In this document: positions 12,274-26,294 of the stretch, piece after piece
How the letters are laid out: each line of letters starts with the position of its first letter
How positions within the stretch are numbered: position 1 is the stretch's first letter
NCBI GenBank assembly: GCA_000231825.2
Contig: JH720356.1
Coordinates: 42,250 to 106,249 of the forward strand
Direction: 5' to 3'
DNA length: 64,000 nt
Source: Tetrahymena elliotti 4EA
Taxonomy: Eukaryota; Ciliophora; Oligohymenophorea; Hymenostomatida; Tetrahymenidae
Made by a program: the position numbers and the translations under genes
Notes under the pieces: model-generated
Databases searched by the model: none
Told to the model about the DNA's origin: nothing
Seen by the model: the letters and a program-made list of their open reading frames with translations, nothing else

Positions 12274-13574
12274 TCATTTTGAATTATGAAAGTTTTGTAA
12301 TTCTATAATTCTTTCTCCAGATGATGGAGATTATTAGCTTCCATTACTGCCATATCCGCTACCATCGCTTGAAAACCTACTGTTAAGGGGGTTAGCTTTT
12401 AAGAAGTTATCTATTTATTGCATTTAGGCTTGTAATTGCTTTTCGAATTATTCTTTTGCTTTTTTGGTTAGTTACTTGTTATTGTATGCGCTTGCATAAC
12501 TTGATAAAAAGGCATTCTTAGACCTTATTAATTCCTATTAAAAATTTTATTAATACAATTTAATTTTATAAATTCAAGAATAATAAGAAAAAAAAATCTT
12601 TTACATTTGCTAATTAATTATCTTAATATTTACTAAGAATGTCTTCAGCTTTCTACTTGAGTTCTAGATAAGTATCAAACAAATTTAAATAAAATTCAAA
12701 TTCATTTCTATCTAATTTAGCCTCCTCGAAGTTTTACTTTTCTTTTATGAGTTCCTTTATTCAAAAATATTCAATTATATATTTTGTTTGATTTATAAAA
12801 ATAGCTTTTTACCTTGAAGTAATCAGCGATATCACTGGAATTATGGTTTTAGTGTTCTAATTTGAATAAAACTTTTGTTTTATCATCCAATTAGATAATC
12901 TTAATCTAGAAATTGATTATCTTTTAGTAGTATGTAAAATATGCATCTATTTCTTTGAGATAGGAATTATCTTAATTTAAATTGAATTTTTCTTAGATTT
13001 CCTAAATTAAATATAAAAAGTTAATATTATTTTTAAGTCTATTTATTATTTACATTTTATAAGGCTTAGAAATAATCAACCAGTTCTTTGTTATCTTTGT
13101 AATCATTTTTAAGTTCATTTAATTTTTTCTCCAGTTTTCCTTTCTTTATCTATAATGTACTTTTAAGAGCTTTATCATTTTAATATTCAGCTTATAAATC
13201 ATAATCTATTCTGATGTGTCTCTCCTTAATCTTAAGAATATTCATAAGTTCAACATCTTTAAATGCCCTATTATAATTTTACATCAATAATTCATAAAAA
13301 AATAATTTCATAGCAAACAAAATATTTACGCTTTTAATTCTTAATAATACAACTATTCATAATTTTGTCCTGGATTGATTTTAGGCTTTACATATAACTT
13401 CTTAATATCACTTATTTATTTAGATCTGATTTTTTCATCACCATATTGACTATTTCCATATGTCATATTCTTATCCTGTTCAACATTTTCTAATTAGTTC
13501 TTTCTTTCTTCTTCTTCTTAATTTATGTCATGTATTTCAACACGGCCACCCCTGTAAGGATAGGTAAATTACAT
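12274..13574 (-). CDS. Coiled-coil protein of unknown function
   Basis: Five exons: 13574-13330, 13267-13054, 13001-12813, 12754-12605 and 12534-12274. Four short introns (62, 52, 58 and 70 bp) have canonical ends. The sum is 353 codons, 352 residues. The start is the first in-frame ATG after an upstream TGA. The N-terminus (MQFTYPYRGGRVEIHD) is distinctive. The body, about residues 75-290, is K/E/Q/L/N-rich and strongly helical, consistent with a coiled coil. The C-terminal 45 residues are S/G/N-rich and probably disordered. I do not recognise the family; a cytoskeletal or ciliary scaffold is possible but unsupported. It sits 384 bp downstream of the giant membrane-protein gene on the same strand. 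Confidence 0.82.
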
Positions 13575-13958
13575 AAGCAGAGGATTGTGATCTTCTATTT
13601 ATTCGTAAATTATAAATATTAAAATGGTTAAATTAAGGTTAAGTAATCTTCAAATTAATCAAAAGAATTAAGGATAATTTTAAATTTAGATTATTTTTAG
13701 ACATTTTGGTGTTACTTTTTTGTTCAGTTAAAATATTTAATCAGTTGATTTTAGACCTTTTAACTAACTGAAATCTCATAATTAAAGAAAATAAGAAGAA
13801 ATTTTGAGAAAAAGGGTTTCATTTGAATAAGTTAAAGTTTTAAAGAAATGAAAGAAATGAAAATAAATTTCAAAAATGGAAAAATATTTTTTATCATATG
13901 AAGAATTCTAAGAAAATTAAATATTCTTTTTATGAATATTTTATTTTTGGTTAAATGA
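13575..13958. other. Intergenic spacer
   Basis: 384 bp between the stop of the giant surface-protein gene and the start of the coiled-coil gene. It is open in the coiled-coil frame for a short way upstream of 13574 but contains no further ATG. No motif is recognised. Confidence 0.5.
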
Positions 13959-16900
13959 TCAATAAGTATCAATAAAGAAGTTTAAAATAAAATTACGAGT
14001 ATCGTCTGGTCTTGTTTTGAGGTTGTTATTCTAAATTTAATTTTACTTGGTCTTAGAATACTCAGAGATAGCATGCTTCAAGCAATCCCAAACATCTTTA
14101 ATTTTTTTAGGATCGAATTCCTTAGGCTTTAGTATTGGTTTCAAACTTGGATACATCTTGCACAGGAATATTTTAGCTTTATTTACTAATTCATCAAATT
14201 CTTCTAAATAGGCTGAGAGAATAATCTTTACAATCCACAAAACAAAAATCAGGTTAATTAATATGATAAAACCATAACCTAAATATTGTATAATTTGATT
14301 TGAGTCAGCAGAGCTTAACATAACACCTAAGACTAGAGAGAGGGCACATATATTTGAACTCCAAAAATCAACTGAGTTCAACTATTCTCTTTAATATGGT
14401 CTATCTATTATTTTTATTTTATATTATTATTAAATAAATTTCTAATAAATTTTTGTTTATTTTTACATTTCAAAGAGATAAGGCCATAACCGAAAATAAT
14501 GATAAAGCAAAGAATACCCTTTAACTTGATCTCTGAATCATACATGTTCAAAACAAAAATAATTAACATTTTTTCAAAGATCTTTATTGTTTCCCAATAG
14601 AATGTATCTTTACGATATTCAAGATAGATGAAACCTAATGCATATCTAATTTTTAAGCTATCAAGCATAGTTTCTTTTTAAAATACAGTAGATCTGTCTA
14701 CTACAGTTTTCTCAGACTCAATTAATCTTTTTCTTTCTTCTATATCATACCTCTTTTCGAATACATCAAATTTTGGAGTTTTTGAAGCCTTACGAAGGAT
14801 GTAGTATTAGCCAGCAGGAATAAATAAAGCCCAAATTAAAATAAGGGGAAGCATAAGAGAATATTTCCATAAAGTATGTTAAGAATCACATTAGTACTGA
14901 ACATAATCTTTAACAAATGATGCAGTTTTAGTGTTAGTACAAGAAAACTATTTTAATTTTGATTGATAAAAAATAAAATTAAAACTTTTGAAAGGTATGA
15001 TAAAAACTTACAGATCCGACAATCATATTGAAGATACCAGGTTAATTAGAGATGAAAATATAATTGAGAGCACAGAAAATGACTGCACTACTTGTTTTCC
15101 ATCTCAAAATTTGTGCAACAGCTAAGAAAGAGATGTAAAAAAGGAAGAATGTTAATATAACTTGCATCTATCCAACGATGATACGGAAATAGAGCATGTC
15201 ATTTTTGTCCATGAAAGTATCAATGATTTAAACTAAGAAGCAATCTTAAGCCATCATTGAGTTTTCTACTGGACTAGCAGAATATTAGAAAATAGAAGAG
15301 AAGGCATCTGGGATTTTCAAATTGAAAGTAAATAAAGTCTATATAATTTAGATGTAATTCATAAAAATCTTTATATAGATACCTGATTCTCCTTGCTGCT
15401 GTTGCTTTCTGCTTGTAATGTTTGTTAGGTAAATTTAATAGTTTTAATTTCTTCCACTTGTGCTCTATTAAAGGAAAAGTTTTGGTAAATATTTTAACAA
15501 AATCTTCTTCTAAATCAAGTCGATAGTCGATTTCACAAAGAAACCTGTTAAAATAATAGTGCCAAATTGTATGATTAATAGTTTAAACATATTTCCACTC
15601 ACTTAAGTACAACTTTTAATTAAAAAAATGAAAGATAATATTATAATATTCACACTATTTTATATATTTATTTACTCAGAGCATTTAAACTTGCCAGCTT
15701 TAGAAAAACTCTTAGGCCAATATTTACCTTAAATATCACAATCTTCACATCTTAAGCCAACATGACCTTTTAATTTAGGATTAAAATTATTTCAAACAAT
15801 TTCTAAAACTAAAATATACCTTCATAGCAATACTAATTTTAGTAAGATCTTATGATTGCTGAACTATCTACCCTATTTATATCTCCAACACAATTTTCTT
15901 TAAGATTTATGCATTCCAAAATTTCATCAGAAGATGAATTAAATCTCCAATATCCGGGTGGTAAAAGTATTGTTTTACCTTCACATACAGCATCTGCCAA
16001 AGGGCATTTTTTACATTAATCATTTTCCTACAGGTTATAAGTTGGACTTATACAAGGAACACAAGTATCATATCTCTCTTCTATTACCTATTGCTCTTCT
16101 CCAGCCTAACAAGAACGAACATTCACATTCAAATTAAAAATATAAGAAGAAGTATAACTAGAAACATTGCCAGATATTTAGTCATAAACTGGAATCATAA
16201 TATAGGGTGAAGTCAACTAAATTTGTAAGTTTTACTCAAACTTACCAATGACTGAGACAGCTGATGTTAAGTTAAAGTAATTATTTGTAAATGGAAGGGA
16301 ATTAGGGTTAACTAATCCATTCTATTATTAAGAAGCTATCAATTATATATTTAACGATATTTCACTATTAGGATCAGCTTAGCTATAAACCTCACCAGCT
16401 TCATTTATAAACTAAACAAGAATTTCAGACTATTAATTTAATTAATAATTAAAAAAATTTTTAAATAAATAATAAAATTTTACCTAAATTGGACCACTGT
16501 TGTGACTCTTCAAAACAAATTTATCCTTATAAACTGTATTATTGCTTAACACTTAAAATCCAGTAGGATTTTAAATTTTATCAGAACCAAACAGTTTTCC
16601 TATATTCTGAATATAAGTATTCTAATTTTAAGGATTTTTGTCATCAGTCTTGATTATGTTTCCTTTGGAGTAGATAGCTCCTCCAACATTAGCTGAATTT
16701 CTAACAAATTAAGATCTATAGGCTAAAAATTAATTTTGTGCTACATTTTAGTTTGCTTGGAAATTGTAGTATATTGCTCCTCCATAATTAGATGCTGAAT
16801 TTTAAAGGAATTCAGTATTGATGATATCTATCTAAATAGTATCTATGTAAATAGCTCCTCCATTAACTGCTGTGTTATAGAGGAATTGGCATGATTCTAT

Positions 16901-19900
16901 TTTTCTTGAGCCTGTATTTAAATCTAGAACTGGTGAGTCTAATTATCTGTTCTTTTTGTCAACTGGGCCATCTTACAAAATTCTTGAACTACCATAGAAA
17001 TTAGAAGATTTAATATCTTAAGAAATACTTTTGTAACTAGTAGATGCTCCTATTAATTTGGCTAAATACAAGCCTGCTCCTTAATTTGCTGAATTCTACT
17101 AAAAGAGTGAGGATCTGATATTGAGAATAAAGCTCTCAACATAAATATTACCTAAATTACACTTAGTACAAACCAAATTTTAGGATTGTAGTCCAATGAA
17201 TTCAGCACCTTATGCTGATATATGAATAAGACTAGTTGATGTCATAAGCTACTTATCTTGAGCAATTAAGACAAACTTATCATAAAAAGATTTAAGATTC
17301 TAAATAACTGTGTTTATAAGCTAAATTTATGTTAGTTATGAAGTTACTATTAGTGGCTAACCTATGGTGGATGAGATAAATTTGCTTGCTAAATCTACAA
17401 GATATTAAGATTTCATCAAAAGAATCCAAGATTAGAAAACGATTTACTAGAGATCTGAGGAACTAAGGATAAAGTCATAATCTTTTGGGAAAACATCCAG
17501 ATAAAATTCATTTTATTCTAAACGAGTTTTATTGAAACCTTAGAGAGCTATAAATCCATTCTGAAGTCTATCACTGGCTTCCAGTTAGTTGTTGATGTAA
17601 GTAATAGTACTAACACTTCCAGGCTAGAATGAAAAGTAATTCATTGAGATATCAATCTCACTCATACTGTTTTCATGCAATAGAGCATTCAAACAAGCTC
17701 CATTAGAAGAGAAATTATCAATAAATGTATTAAATATGAGTTTGATATACGCTTTCTTTTTAAAGTTTTAAATAAAGATTGCAGCACCATCATAAATAGC
17801 ATAATTATTTATGAACTAATTATTTTTTATATCTAATGTAATCTAATCTGCATATTGAGTTTCAGTATAGAAGGCTCCTCCTTAACTCTTAAGACTGCTA
17901 AAACTTGCAGTATTATTTTATAGTATGTTATTTTAGATAGTAGCCGATGCATTACCTAAAGCTTGCCAATAAAGAGCACCAGATTGAGCTCTACTATTTG
18001 AAAATGTGCAAGCATCTACTAGCAAGTAGCTTGATTTTACATAGAATAATCCACCCTATATTTCATTCAGGATATCATTATCAGAAATATATTTATTACC
18101 TTCTTTGAAAACTGTATTTGAGACAGACACATTCATAGATAAAATAGACAAACTATTTTTACTTTATAGAGCTGTATTCTATTAAAATATGCTATCAACC
18201 ACGCTAACAGATGAGAGGAATGAATCTATGAATATACCACTTGAAGATTCACCATATATTTTCTTTTATAAATTAATATTTATTATGATTTTTTTAAAAC
18301 AAATTTAAATTGAATTAATTACTTTCCCTTAAGCATCAAGAGTGTTATTTGTAATGTTTATTTTCTACATTTAAATAGGGACAGAGGATGTGCTGTAATA
18401 AAACAAACCAGCTAAATTTTCAAAAGCTAGATCTTAATACAAAAACACTTCTGTCATTGTAATGTTTTGGAAGAAAACACCTGTATCTTAAGTTTAAGAA
18501 ACATCTATTTGCATTTAAATTTTTATTTAAGAAGCCTAAGACTTGAAATTACTCAATAATATGCTCTTAAAAATAGCTGTATTATGGAAATCTGTTAATT
18601 AAATACAAGAATTTACATACTTATCATATTGAGTTCCTAAGCAATTTATATTGCTAAAAGTTATGTGCTGTACAGAATTGACAGTTATTGAGTCTGTATT
18701 TATATAATCTTGAATGAGAATATTTTAAAGGTCAATTGTATTAAAAGTGCTAATTGAAATCAAATTTTAGCCATCTGGTTCCAAGCTAAAGGTATTACCA
18801 GTTGGTATGCTAATTGATTTCAGCCCAATATTATATTAGCTTACAGAGTATCCTTAAAGATTAATTAAAATAGTTCCAGGAACATTTATATTGTTCTTTT
18901 AAAAGAGAACATTAGATATCATAAACAAACTCCCAGGGTTGTAAAGATTATTACTCGAAATAACAGAAGGAGTTGTTAAAAAGCAATAATTTTAAAAAAC
19001 ACTTTACTCAATAATTAAATCGTTGATGTTAGCTCCGTTTGCTACAAAAACTGCTGCATTATAAATAGTGTCTATGAATGTTGACTTAGTAATTCTAATT
19101 TTATTGGCATACCAGGAAGCTAGCTAGCTCATTTAGAAGATGTAAGAACTGCTTGAAAGAGTGATATTTTCCATCACAAAATTTTGCATAATTATACCCA
19201 CAGTTGAAGTTGAAGATGCCATGTTATATTAAAGTAATTAAGCTCCATTAATTAAATTAGAGTTTTTTAAGTTAATATTAACCATATTAATATTTGTCTG
19301 AGCAACTTAAATTGAAATGAAGTTGCATGAATCTAAATAGATCTAGAAGATTAAAAATAGAAAAAAATTGGTTCTAATATCTAATAACAATTATAAATTT
19401 TAAAAATATTAATGTATATCTGATTATCAATTTTTTAGTTTTTATTTATTGTATATTATTTATTTTGAATAACCAACCAGATATTTTAATAAATTATCCA
19501 GCACTTGCTTAAAATTTGAGTATTTTCTAAATGAATAAAATTTTATGTGAGGGGCAAATGTAAATTTTATGATTTATATTTGTGAAATTGTAACAATTTA
19601 TAATATTTCTATGGAATTGTAATAATTTAAAAGGGGAATTTGTAAATTGAGTTATGATTTAAGCTCTGAAAAAATATAAATTATTTAATAATTTTAATCT
19701 TCTTACATTGTTGAAATTAACATTTGAAAGTTAAATGTTAATTGCTCCATTCATTGTCTGTTGAATGTCATAGGATGTTTAGATGATATTCTATTTCCAC
19801 ATGTATATAAAATCAAAATTAACATTAGAAAGTGTCAGATTCTAATATAAGTTGTTAAATTGAATATTCAATGCACTGCTTATAGATCCTAGTTTAGCTT

Positions 19901-22900
19901 TTAAATGATTTATTTTAAGATAAAATTTTAATAAAAATCTAATTTACTTCTTGTAAATGACATATTTTCAAATAAAACCTACTCTATTTAAGTTGATGAA
20001 AATTATAAACCATACTACTTGACAGATTCTTCATTTGTTGGGATAACTTAGAAATTTTTCATAGCTATTTATTGAAACCCTTCAAACACAAGTAAACCAT
20101 TCAATTCCAGCTTAACTTATGAATTATCTGGATTAGCAGGGTTATTTATACCCACTATATTAACCTTATATGTTTACAGAGATTTGACTTAATTAGCTAT
20201 TTAAGATGAGATTACTATTTTAGAATTTAAAGTGCATTTTCCGGAATCACCTTAAATTTAAAATTCTACTGATATTTCTCTAACTGCTAGCTCATTATAT
20301 GTAACAAAAGCTGTATTTAAATCTGTAGAAGCAAGGATCTCTGCATCCCAGTTAATTTCGTTTCCTCTAGCTAAATTATAAATATTATTGCTATCCTTAG
20401 TAGGGTCTGAAATAGATAAACACTTTAACTTAATAACTATTTCTTTTTTATAGTGACAATTTTATATTTGTGTTGGAATTGAATTTTAAGTTATTTATTT
20501 TGGGCAAAAATAACATTTTCCTCGATTTCGATCAAAAACCATTAATTTATCAACTGATCCTGTTACTTATGAGTAATTATCTTTACAACTATGACATTTA
20601 GAATTAAACAAATTAAAAGGATCACTTCCAATAGAAACTGGATCACAACTGTTACACCTATTAAAAGTAAAGAAATTAAATTTTATCGTCAAAAAAAAAT
20701 TTTTTACCATATTGGACATAATTAACAGTCTGTTTTATCATTTGTAAATGAGGCAAATAAACTATAATCAAAATTAGATTGCTTAAAGTAGAATTAACCT
20801 ATATACCCTATCAAGTTTTAGATTGGTTAAATTAAATTAGTAATATTGCAAACTTAGCACTAAGGAGTAGGTTATGAATAGTCACATTTTGCACAATTAG
20901 ACCCACAATCTTTATAAACACATGTTTATTCAACTACATCTAGCACATAACCATTTTAACAAGATGTACATATAAATTTAGTATCAAATTGTGATTAGTA
21001 AAATAATCTGTCTTATAGACTGAGTTTTGGTCTGACATAAAGCAAATGTGAAGTAAAATTTAGCTACGAATTACCTATATATATTTTTATTTATATGAAT
21101 AAATAATATCAATCGAAATTTTTTGAATGCAATTTTATTTATTGAATATTATTATTACCTTCGTAACAGCTACTACATCCAGTTGGACAATCTACACAAC
21201 CATTTATGGATGGTACTTTACTAGCAGTAGAACATTCTAAGCATTAATATATTTAGACATTTGGAGTAGAAGTTACATCTTGGTAAGAATAGCATCTCTA
21301 ACAATCATAAACCTAAAAATAATATTTTAAGTTACTTTTTGAGCTTTTTTATGATAATAAAACTTACTAGTGTGCTGCATTATTAAGGTATACATTGATT
21401 GTTGTTGGATAAATTCAAATAATTTAGAGAATCACATAATTAGCATTCTTTAGTTTATTATATGTAGGCTTAGCATGATGAAGTTATTGGTGAAGGTGGT
21501 GATGATTATAATATGCAAGTGTTATATTGTTTTTCAGCATAATATCCTTATTTATATTAGCAAAGAAGGCATTAAAGATCACCTTAAATATCAGTTTCAC
21601 TAAACCATGGATGGATAGTTAAAGGCTGACCATTTGAATTTAGGAATGCAGATTATTAGCAATTAGTTATTTGCTTAATACACTTTTATTCTATTTTAGA
21701 TAAAAAATAAATTTATCATTCAAATAAAACTATAAAATTTACCTGATAAAGACTTATCAAAAACATAACCAAGTTTACATTAGACACATTTTTTTTTAAG
21801 ACCTAACTCTTTAAGATAATTATCAGAGTAAATGGTGTTTTTACTAGTTAAATTGAAAGAAGTGTTTCCTATTTTTATATTTATTAAACAATAAATAATA
21901 AATAATAATTTTTCTTAATATTTTATAAAAATTTTTTTAAATAATTAAGCTGTAAACATAATTCGTAACCTTCATTTACTAAAATTCTTTTAAATTTCAA
22001 AATATTTTATATAATTCAAAAAATTTTTATATTTCAATGAATTTTTAAAGGTGGCTAAAAGCTTTATTATTCTATATTTATTTATTTTATGTCATAAATA
22101 CTTAGATTTAGAAATTTAATCTCATGATAAAGTAAAATAGTATAATTGAGTTTTTATTTGTTGATAAGTCAAAAAATATTTTACCCCAATAACAATAATC
22201 ACAATTTTCTGCACATTATTCACAATCAGTAAATGTTTTATCAAGAGTATAACCAACACTCTATAAGCATGCATTACATAACATGGTGTACATATTACTA
22301 CCAGTTAAAGTTGCAAAGTCTATATTTTTCAAATTATCTGGAGGACTTGACCAATTTACCATTTAACCTTCATATAATCCTCCATAATAACAATTTTTAC
22401 AATTTGTTGGGCATGGCTTACATTTTCCATCCTTATGATCTAAAGTATATTTTTCTTCGCATACCTAACAGATGCTCTTACCGTTGTCACTTTAAACAGC
22501 AATGTCTTTACAATTTTGAGGTTTATCTGTTGTTGGTTCATATTTCGATACTTACCCTCCATTAAGTTTGAAACTTTAAAGGTAGCTCATAAGAGGAGTT
22601 GTTTATGCCAATTAATTATAAGAAAATATAAATTATTTACAATTCAAAAATGTTCCTGTTAAATTAGAAGCCCTGTAATATTAAAGCTAATTATTATTAA
22701 GAAAATTAAAAAAGTATCTTACCATTCTAATGTATTCATTACACAATCATTACATTCAAATTATAATTATTGGGTATCTGGTGCTTTATATGGGAATAGA
22801 GATTTGTAGTCACTTAAATAAACATTTTGATAGTAATCTTATACATTACTACTAATCATATTTAGACCATTTATATCTGTACTTAATGGGCATTTAACAC

Positions 22901-25321
22901 ATATTCCACCTCTTAAAAAATATTTGTTTTGACACATTGAGCATACACCATCTTTTTTGTAAAAGCAAAAGCTTTTTTTAAAAATAGATATTAAAATATG
23001 TATTAATTTATTCTTAAAGTTACCTGCCTGGAGTTTAATCATATAATAAGTTAGCTTATTTATCATAATATTCTATCTCTGGTTCTAAGGAAAGCAATTC
23101 ATCAGTACTTCCGCCAGAACTTCCTCCAGAATTTGAGTTATCTTCATAACAAATTTTATTACCTGGGTTTTTATATGAATCAGGACATCTTAAACATAAA
23201 TTGTTTGGTGTACTAACATTTAAACCCTTAAAAATTAAGGTGCAAGCATTTTGATTATCTGCACAAAACAATTCCTCTTTTGGTGATTATTACTTTTTAG
23301 CATTCATATCTACATACTAGCAAGCGATATATCCATATCTATTAATAAGGCATTAGTTTGACTGAACTGAAACATCACTCATTAAAATACACTCTTAATA
23401 ATCAGAATAAATTAATTAATATTAGAATAGTAATTTTTATCAATTTAAATTTCTTAAACATCTACTATATTTTATTTTTATAATTTAATGAATCAAATTT
23501 TTCTTCAAATAAAAATTTTCAATTTTAAAATAAATTTTTGTCAAAATTATTTAATAGTTTTAATGATTTAATAAGAATAAAATTATGGTATATTTTCATC
23601 TCATATTTATATTAGGATTTAATTGTAGTTTTTACTTGCTGAAGATGATGTACTATCATAACAATAGCCCTATGGGCATTAGATACAAGAACTTTCTTAA
23701 ACGGAATTACATGCACCACCTTTATTTTGTAAATAATTTTGAGAAAACAAATAAAATTTTAAAATATACATACCTTGAGAAGCACAATAAGGAGATGATG
23801 AATTACTAGTATTTTTGAGATCAACGCACTGGTGACTAGTATTTAAGCATTAATCAAATCTGCAAGTAGAGCAACTAGTAGATGAACATTAATTTTATGA
23901 ATCTTTACATTTAATAGTAGTAGAATCTATCTTTTTACATTTATTATCAAGTGGATTAAGGCAATATAATTAAAAGTCACAAAATTCCTTATATTTCAAA
24001 TAATTATTGTTAACAAATATTAAAATATTAAGATATTTACTGCTTTTGAAGTTGGTGAAATTATCAATGGATCTCCAATAAAATAGTTAGTAGTACTATC
24101 TTATATTTGGGCCTAAGGATCTTTTATTTTACTTTTGTCAATTTATTAAAATATGCACTAGTTAAATTCAGTAAGAGAAGACCCTTTTATTAAAATTAAT
24201 TAATGTATTTTAATCATTTGTGACTAGTTAAAATGATTTATTTATTTACCAATTGCTAAAACATCTGTGTTACTTGTATCACTATTATTTACTTTTAAGT
24301 TTAATTCATTTGTAATTGTAACTTAAATGCAATTTCCTTAGTACAAGCAGTAACTTTAAATAAAATAATTCACTTAAAATGTTATGATTTAAAAGAAATG
24401 CTAAATTTTTTTTTGATTATTTTAAATTAAAATAAATGAATAAGTACCCTTTAGCACAAGAATCTGCTATTTTACCACTTGTTCCAATATCAATACAATT
24501 TGTTGTAGTTTATTCCCTACCTATTTGTCTAATTGTATTTAATTAAGTACAATATCCTTAAGGAGTCAAGCAAAAATCATATCCACATACTTAAGCTTGA
24601 TAAGTTTGTAAATCGTTTAGAGTAGCAGGTTCTATACATCCACCATCTATTTTTAAATATTAAAACATAATCAAACAATATTATAGACAAAAAAAAAACC
24701 TTATTTAGTTCCTACTACTGTATTAGTACCAGAATATCTTTCTTATTTAAATTTTTAGCATTTGTTGTTGCTATTTTTACAGACGTATCCTGGTGCGCAT
24801 TCTTTATTTAAAATATAATAATTATATGTAGAATTAGATATTTTGGATATACATTTTGCATCAGAATTATCAATTATTTTCCCACAGACATTATTAGGTG
24901 GCAACGTTTCTATTTCAAAATCAGTATCTAATTTTAGAAGTTTGCATGAGTATGAGCCACTAATTTGGGCTTTACATGCTCCACTATCCTTACATTTAAT
25001 TTTATTAGTATCTATATCTGTGTATGTTTCCTAAATACATTCTTAAGTATCTGTATTATAACCTGTATATGTACTGCTCGTTATCAAATTTATGCATTTT
25101 ATTGTTGGAGTTTTCTATAGGCAATACTAATCTATTAGACAATAAGTAATATTCTAATTAGTGTCACTTTCGCTACAAGTTCCATCACTAAGCTTTGATA
25201 TGTATTATGTATTTAATGCTTAATCAGCACCATTTAATTTGCAAGTTTATTCTATTATTGCATAAACAAATAACTTTGTTGAAACAAATGCTAGAATTAC
25301 TGAATAAATTATTTGTTTCAT
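13959..25321 (-). CDS. Giant multi-domain surface membrane protein
   Basis: Twenty exons, nineteen GT...AG introns, 3,164 codons with every phase closing. Exons: 25321-24700, 24646-24448, 24353-24250, 24183-24041, 23987-23774, 23719-23636, 23393-23024, 22971-22723, 22672-22185, 21868-21743, 21690-21368, 21312-21159, 21074-20708, 20657-19948, 19897-19707, 19342-16484, 16429-15820, 15766-15012, 14947-14467 and 14404-13959. Order: signal peptide (residues 1-25), a cysteine-rich region of CxxC/GYxC modules to about residue 1190, then roughly 1,100 residues of N/S/T/I-rich strand repeats with recurring GGAIYY/GGAIYS blocks, resembling a right-handed beta-helix (pectin-lyase-like fold). A short Cys-rich juxtamembrane segment follows (CPLADAVC, LPPGYWRF), then about 9-11 membrane segments. 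This matches a large ciliate family of putative adhesins or receptors. Ligand and function are unknown. Intron 1 starts GTTTTT, an unusual donor. Confidence 0.88.
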
Positions 25322-26294
25322 TTTCTAAAGTTATTGAAGAAAAGGAATACACTTTATTACTTTTGTAAACTAGAATCTTATCTTTCTTTTTTTTTAGGTG
25401 ATCAAATATTTGTAATCTAAATAATTAATTAATACTCACCAACTAAAAGATTATTATTTCCTTTTGATAATCTACAAAATAAAAATCCATCAAATAAATT
25501 AATAAGTATATCTAAATCAAAATTTATTCATAGAATAACTACAAATAAACATCAATAGAAAGTTTGTACAAATAATGAAAATATGTTTGTATTTTTCTCT
25601 TACAAAAAACAATAAAAATAAATAAAAAAGTAAATATTTTTAATTAACACTAGACAAATACCTTTCTTACCCAATCAAGAGCAACCAAAACTTCTTTCGA
25701 ATTATAATTAATTTAGATTTTCTTTTATTTAGATCTTAAGTCAACTGAATTTGTGAATTTGTTTTGATTTTTCTTTTTTTTCTCATTAAGAATAATTATT
25801 TGTTTGTTTGTTAGTTTGTTTAATTTGATCAAAAAATCTCTTTTGAAAGAAAGAGAATGAGTAACTTTCTTTAATATACTTTTTTTTATGATTTTAATCA
25901 TGTTGATTTTTTTATTTTAAAATAATTTTTTTATAGTGAATTTGATAAAATATTTCCTCTTTTATATCTTTGAAAGTTTTTTTATTATTTTAGTTTTTAG
26001 TTTGACTAAAGATAAATAAAGAAAAACTGTTCTTCTTTGAAACTTTTCAAATGATAAATTATATCTTGTTAAATTAACTTGTAATCTAAACATCTAAAAA
26101 TAAATATATCTTTTAGCTTACTTTAATTGAAAAGAGAGAAGTTTAACTAAAGTTTTTATTACAAAATTATAAAAAATTTAATACATTAATTAATTAGCCA
26201 ACTTTTTATGGTTAATAATCTAAAATAAACTATAATCTAATTATTAAAGTCTTTTTAGATTGTTTTATGGAATTACTTATTTTGTTTAATGAAA
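25322..26294. other. AT-rich intergenic stretch with TTTG-type simple repeat
   Basis: About 970 bp upstream of the giant gene and downstream of the AIM24-like gene. It contains an imperfect (TTTG)n run near 25798-25822. It should carry the giant gene's promoter; no motif is identifiable. Confidence 0.55.

Noticed and set aside
14043..14668. Two separate small membrane proteins
   Set aside because: They are the last exons of the giant surface-protein gene; intron 14405-14466 joins them in phase.
22839..23271. Separate small cysteine-rich proteins
   Set aside because: They are internal exons of the giant gene, joined across intron 22972-23023.
13959..25321. Splitting this region into two or three genes (Cys-rich part, beta-helix part, membrane part)
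   Set aside because: No TGA interrupts any exon, all 19 junctions keep phase, and the only signal peptide is at 25321 while the membrane segments are at the far end.
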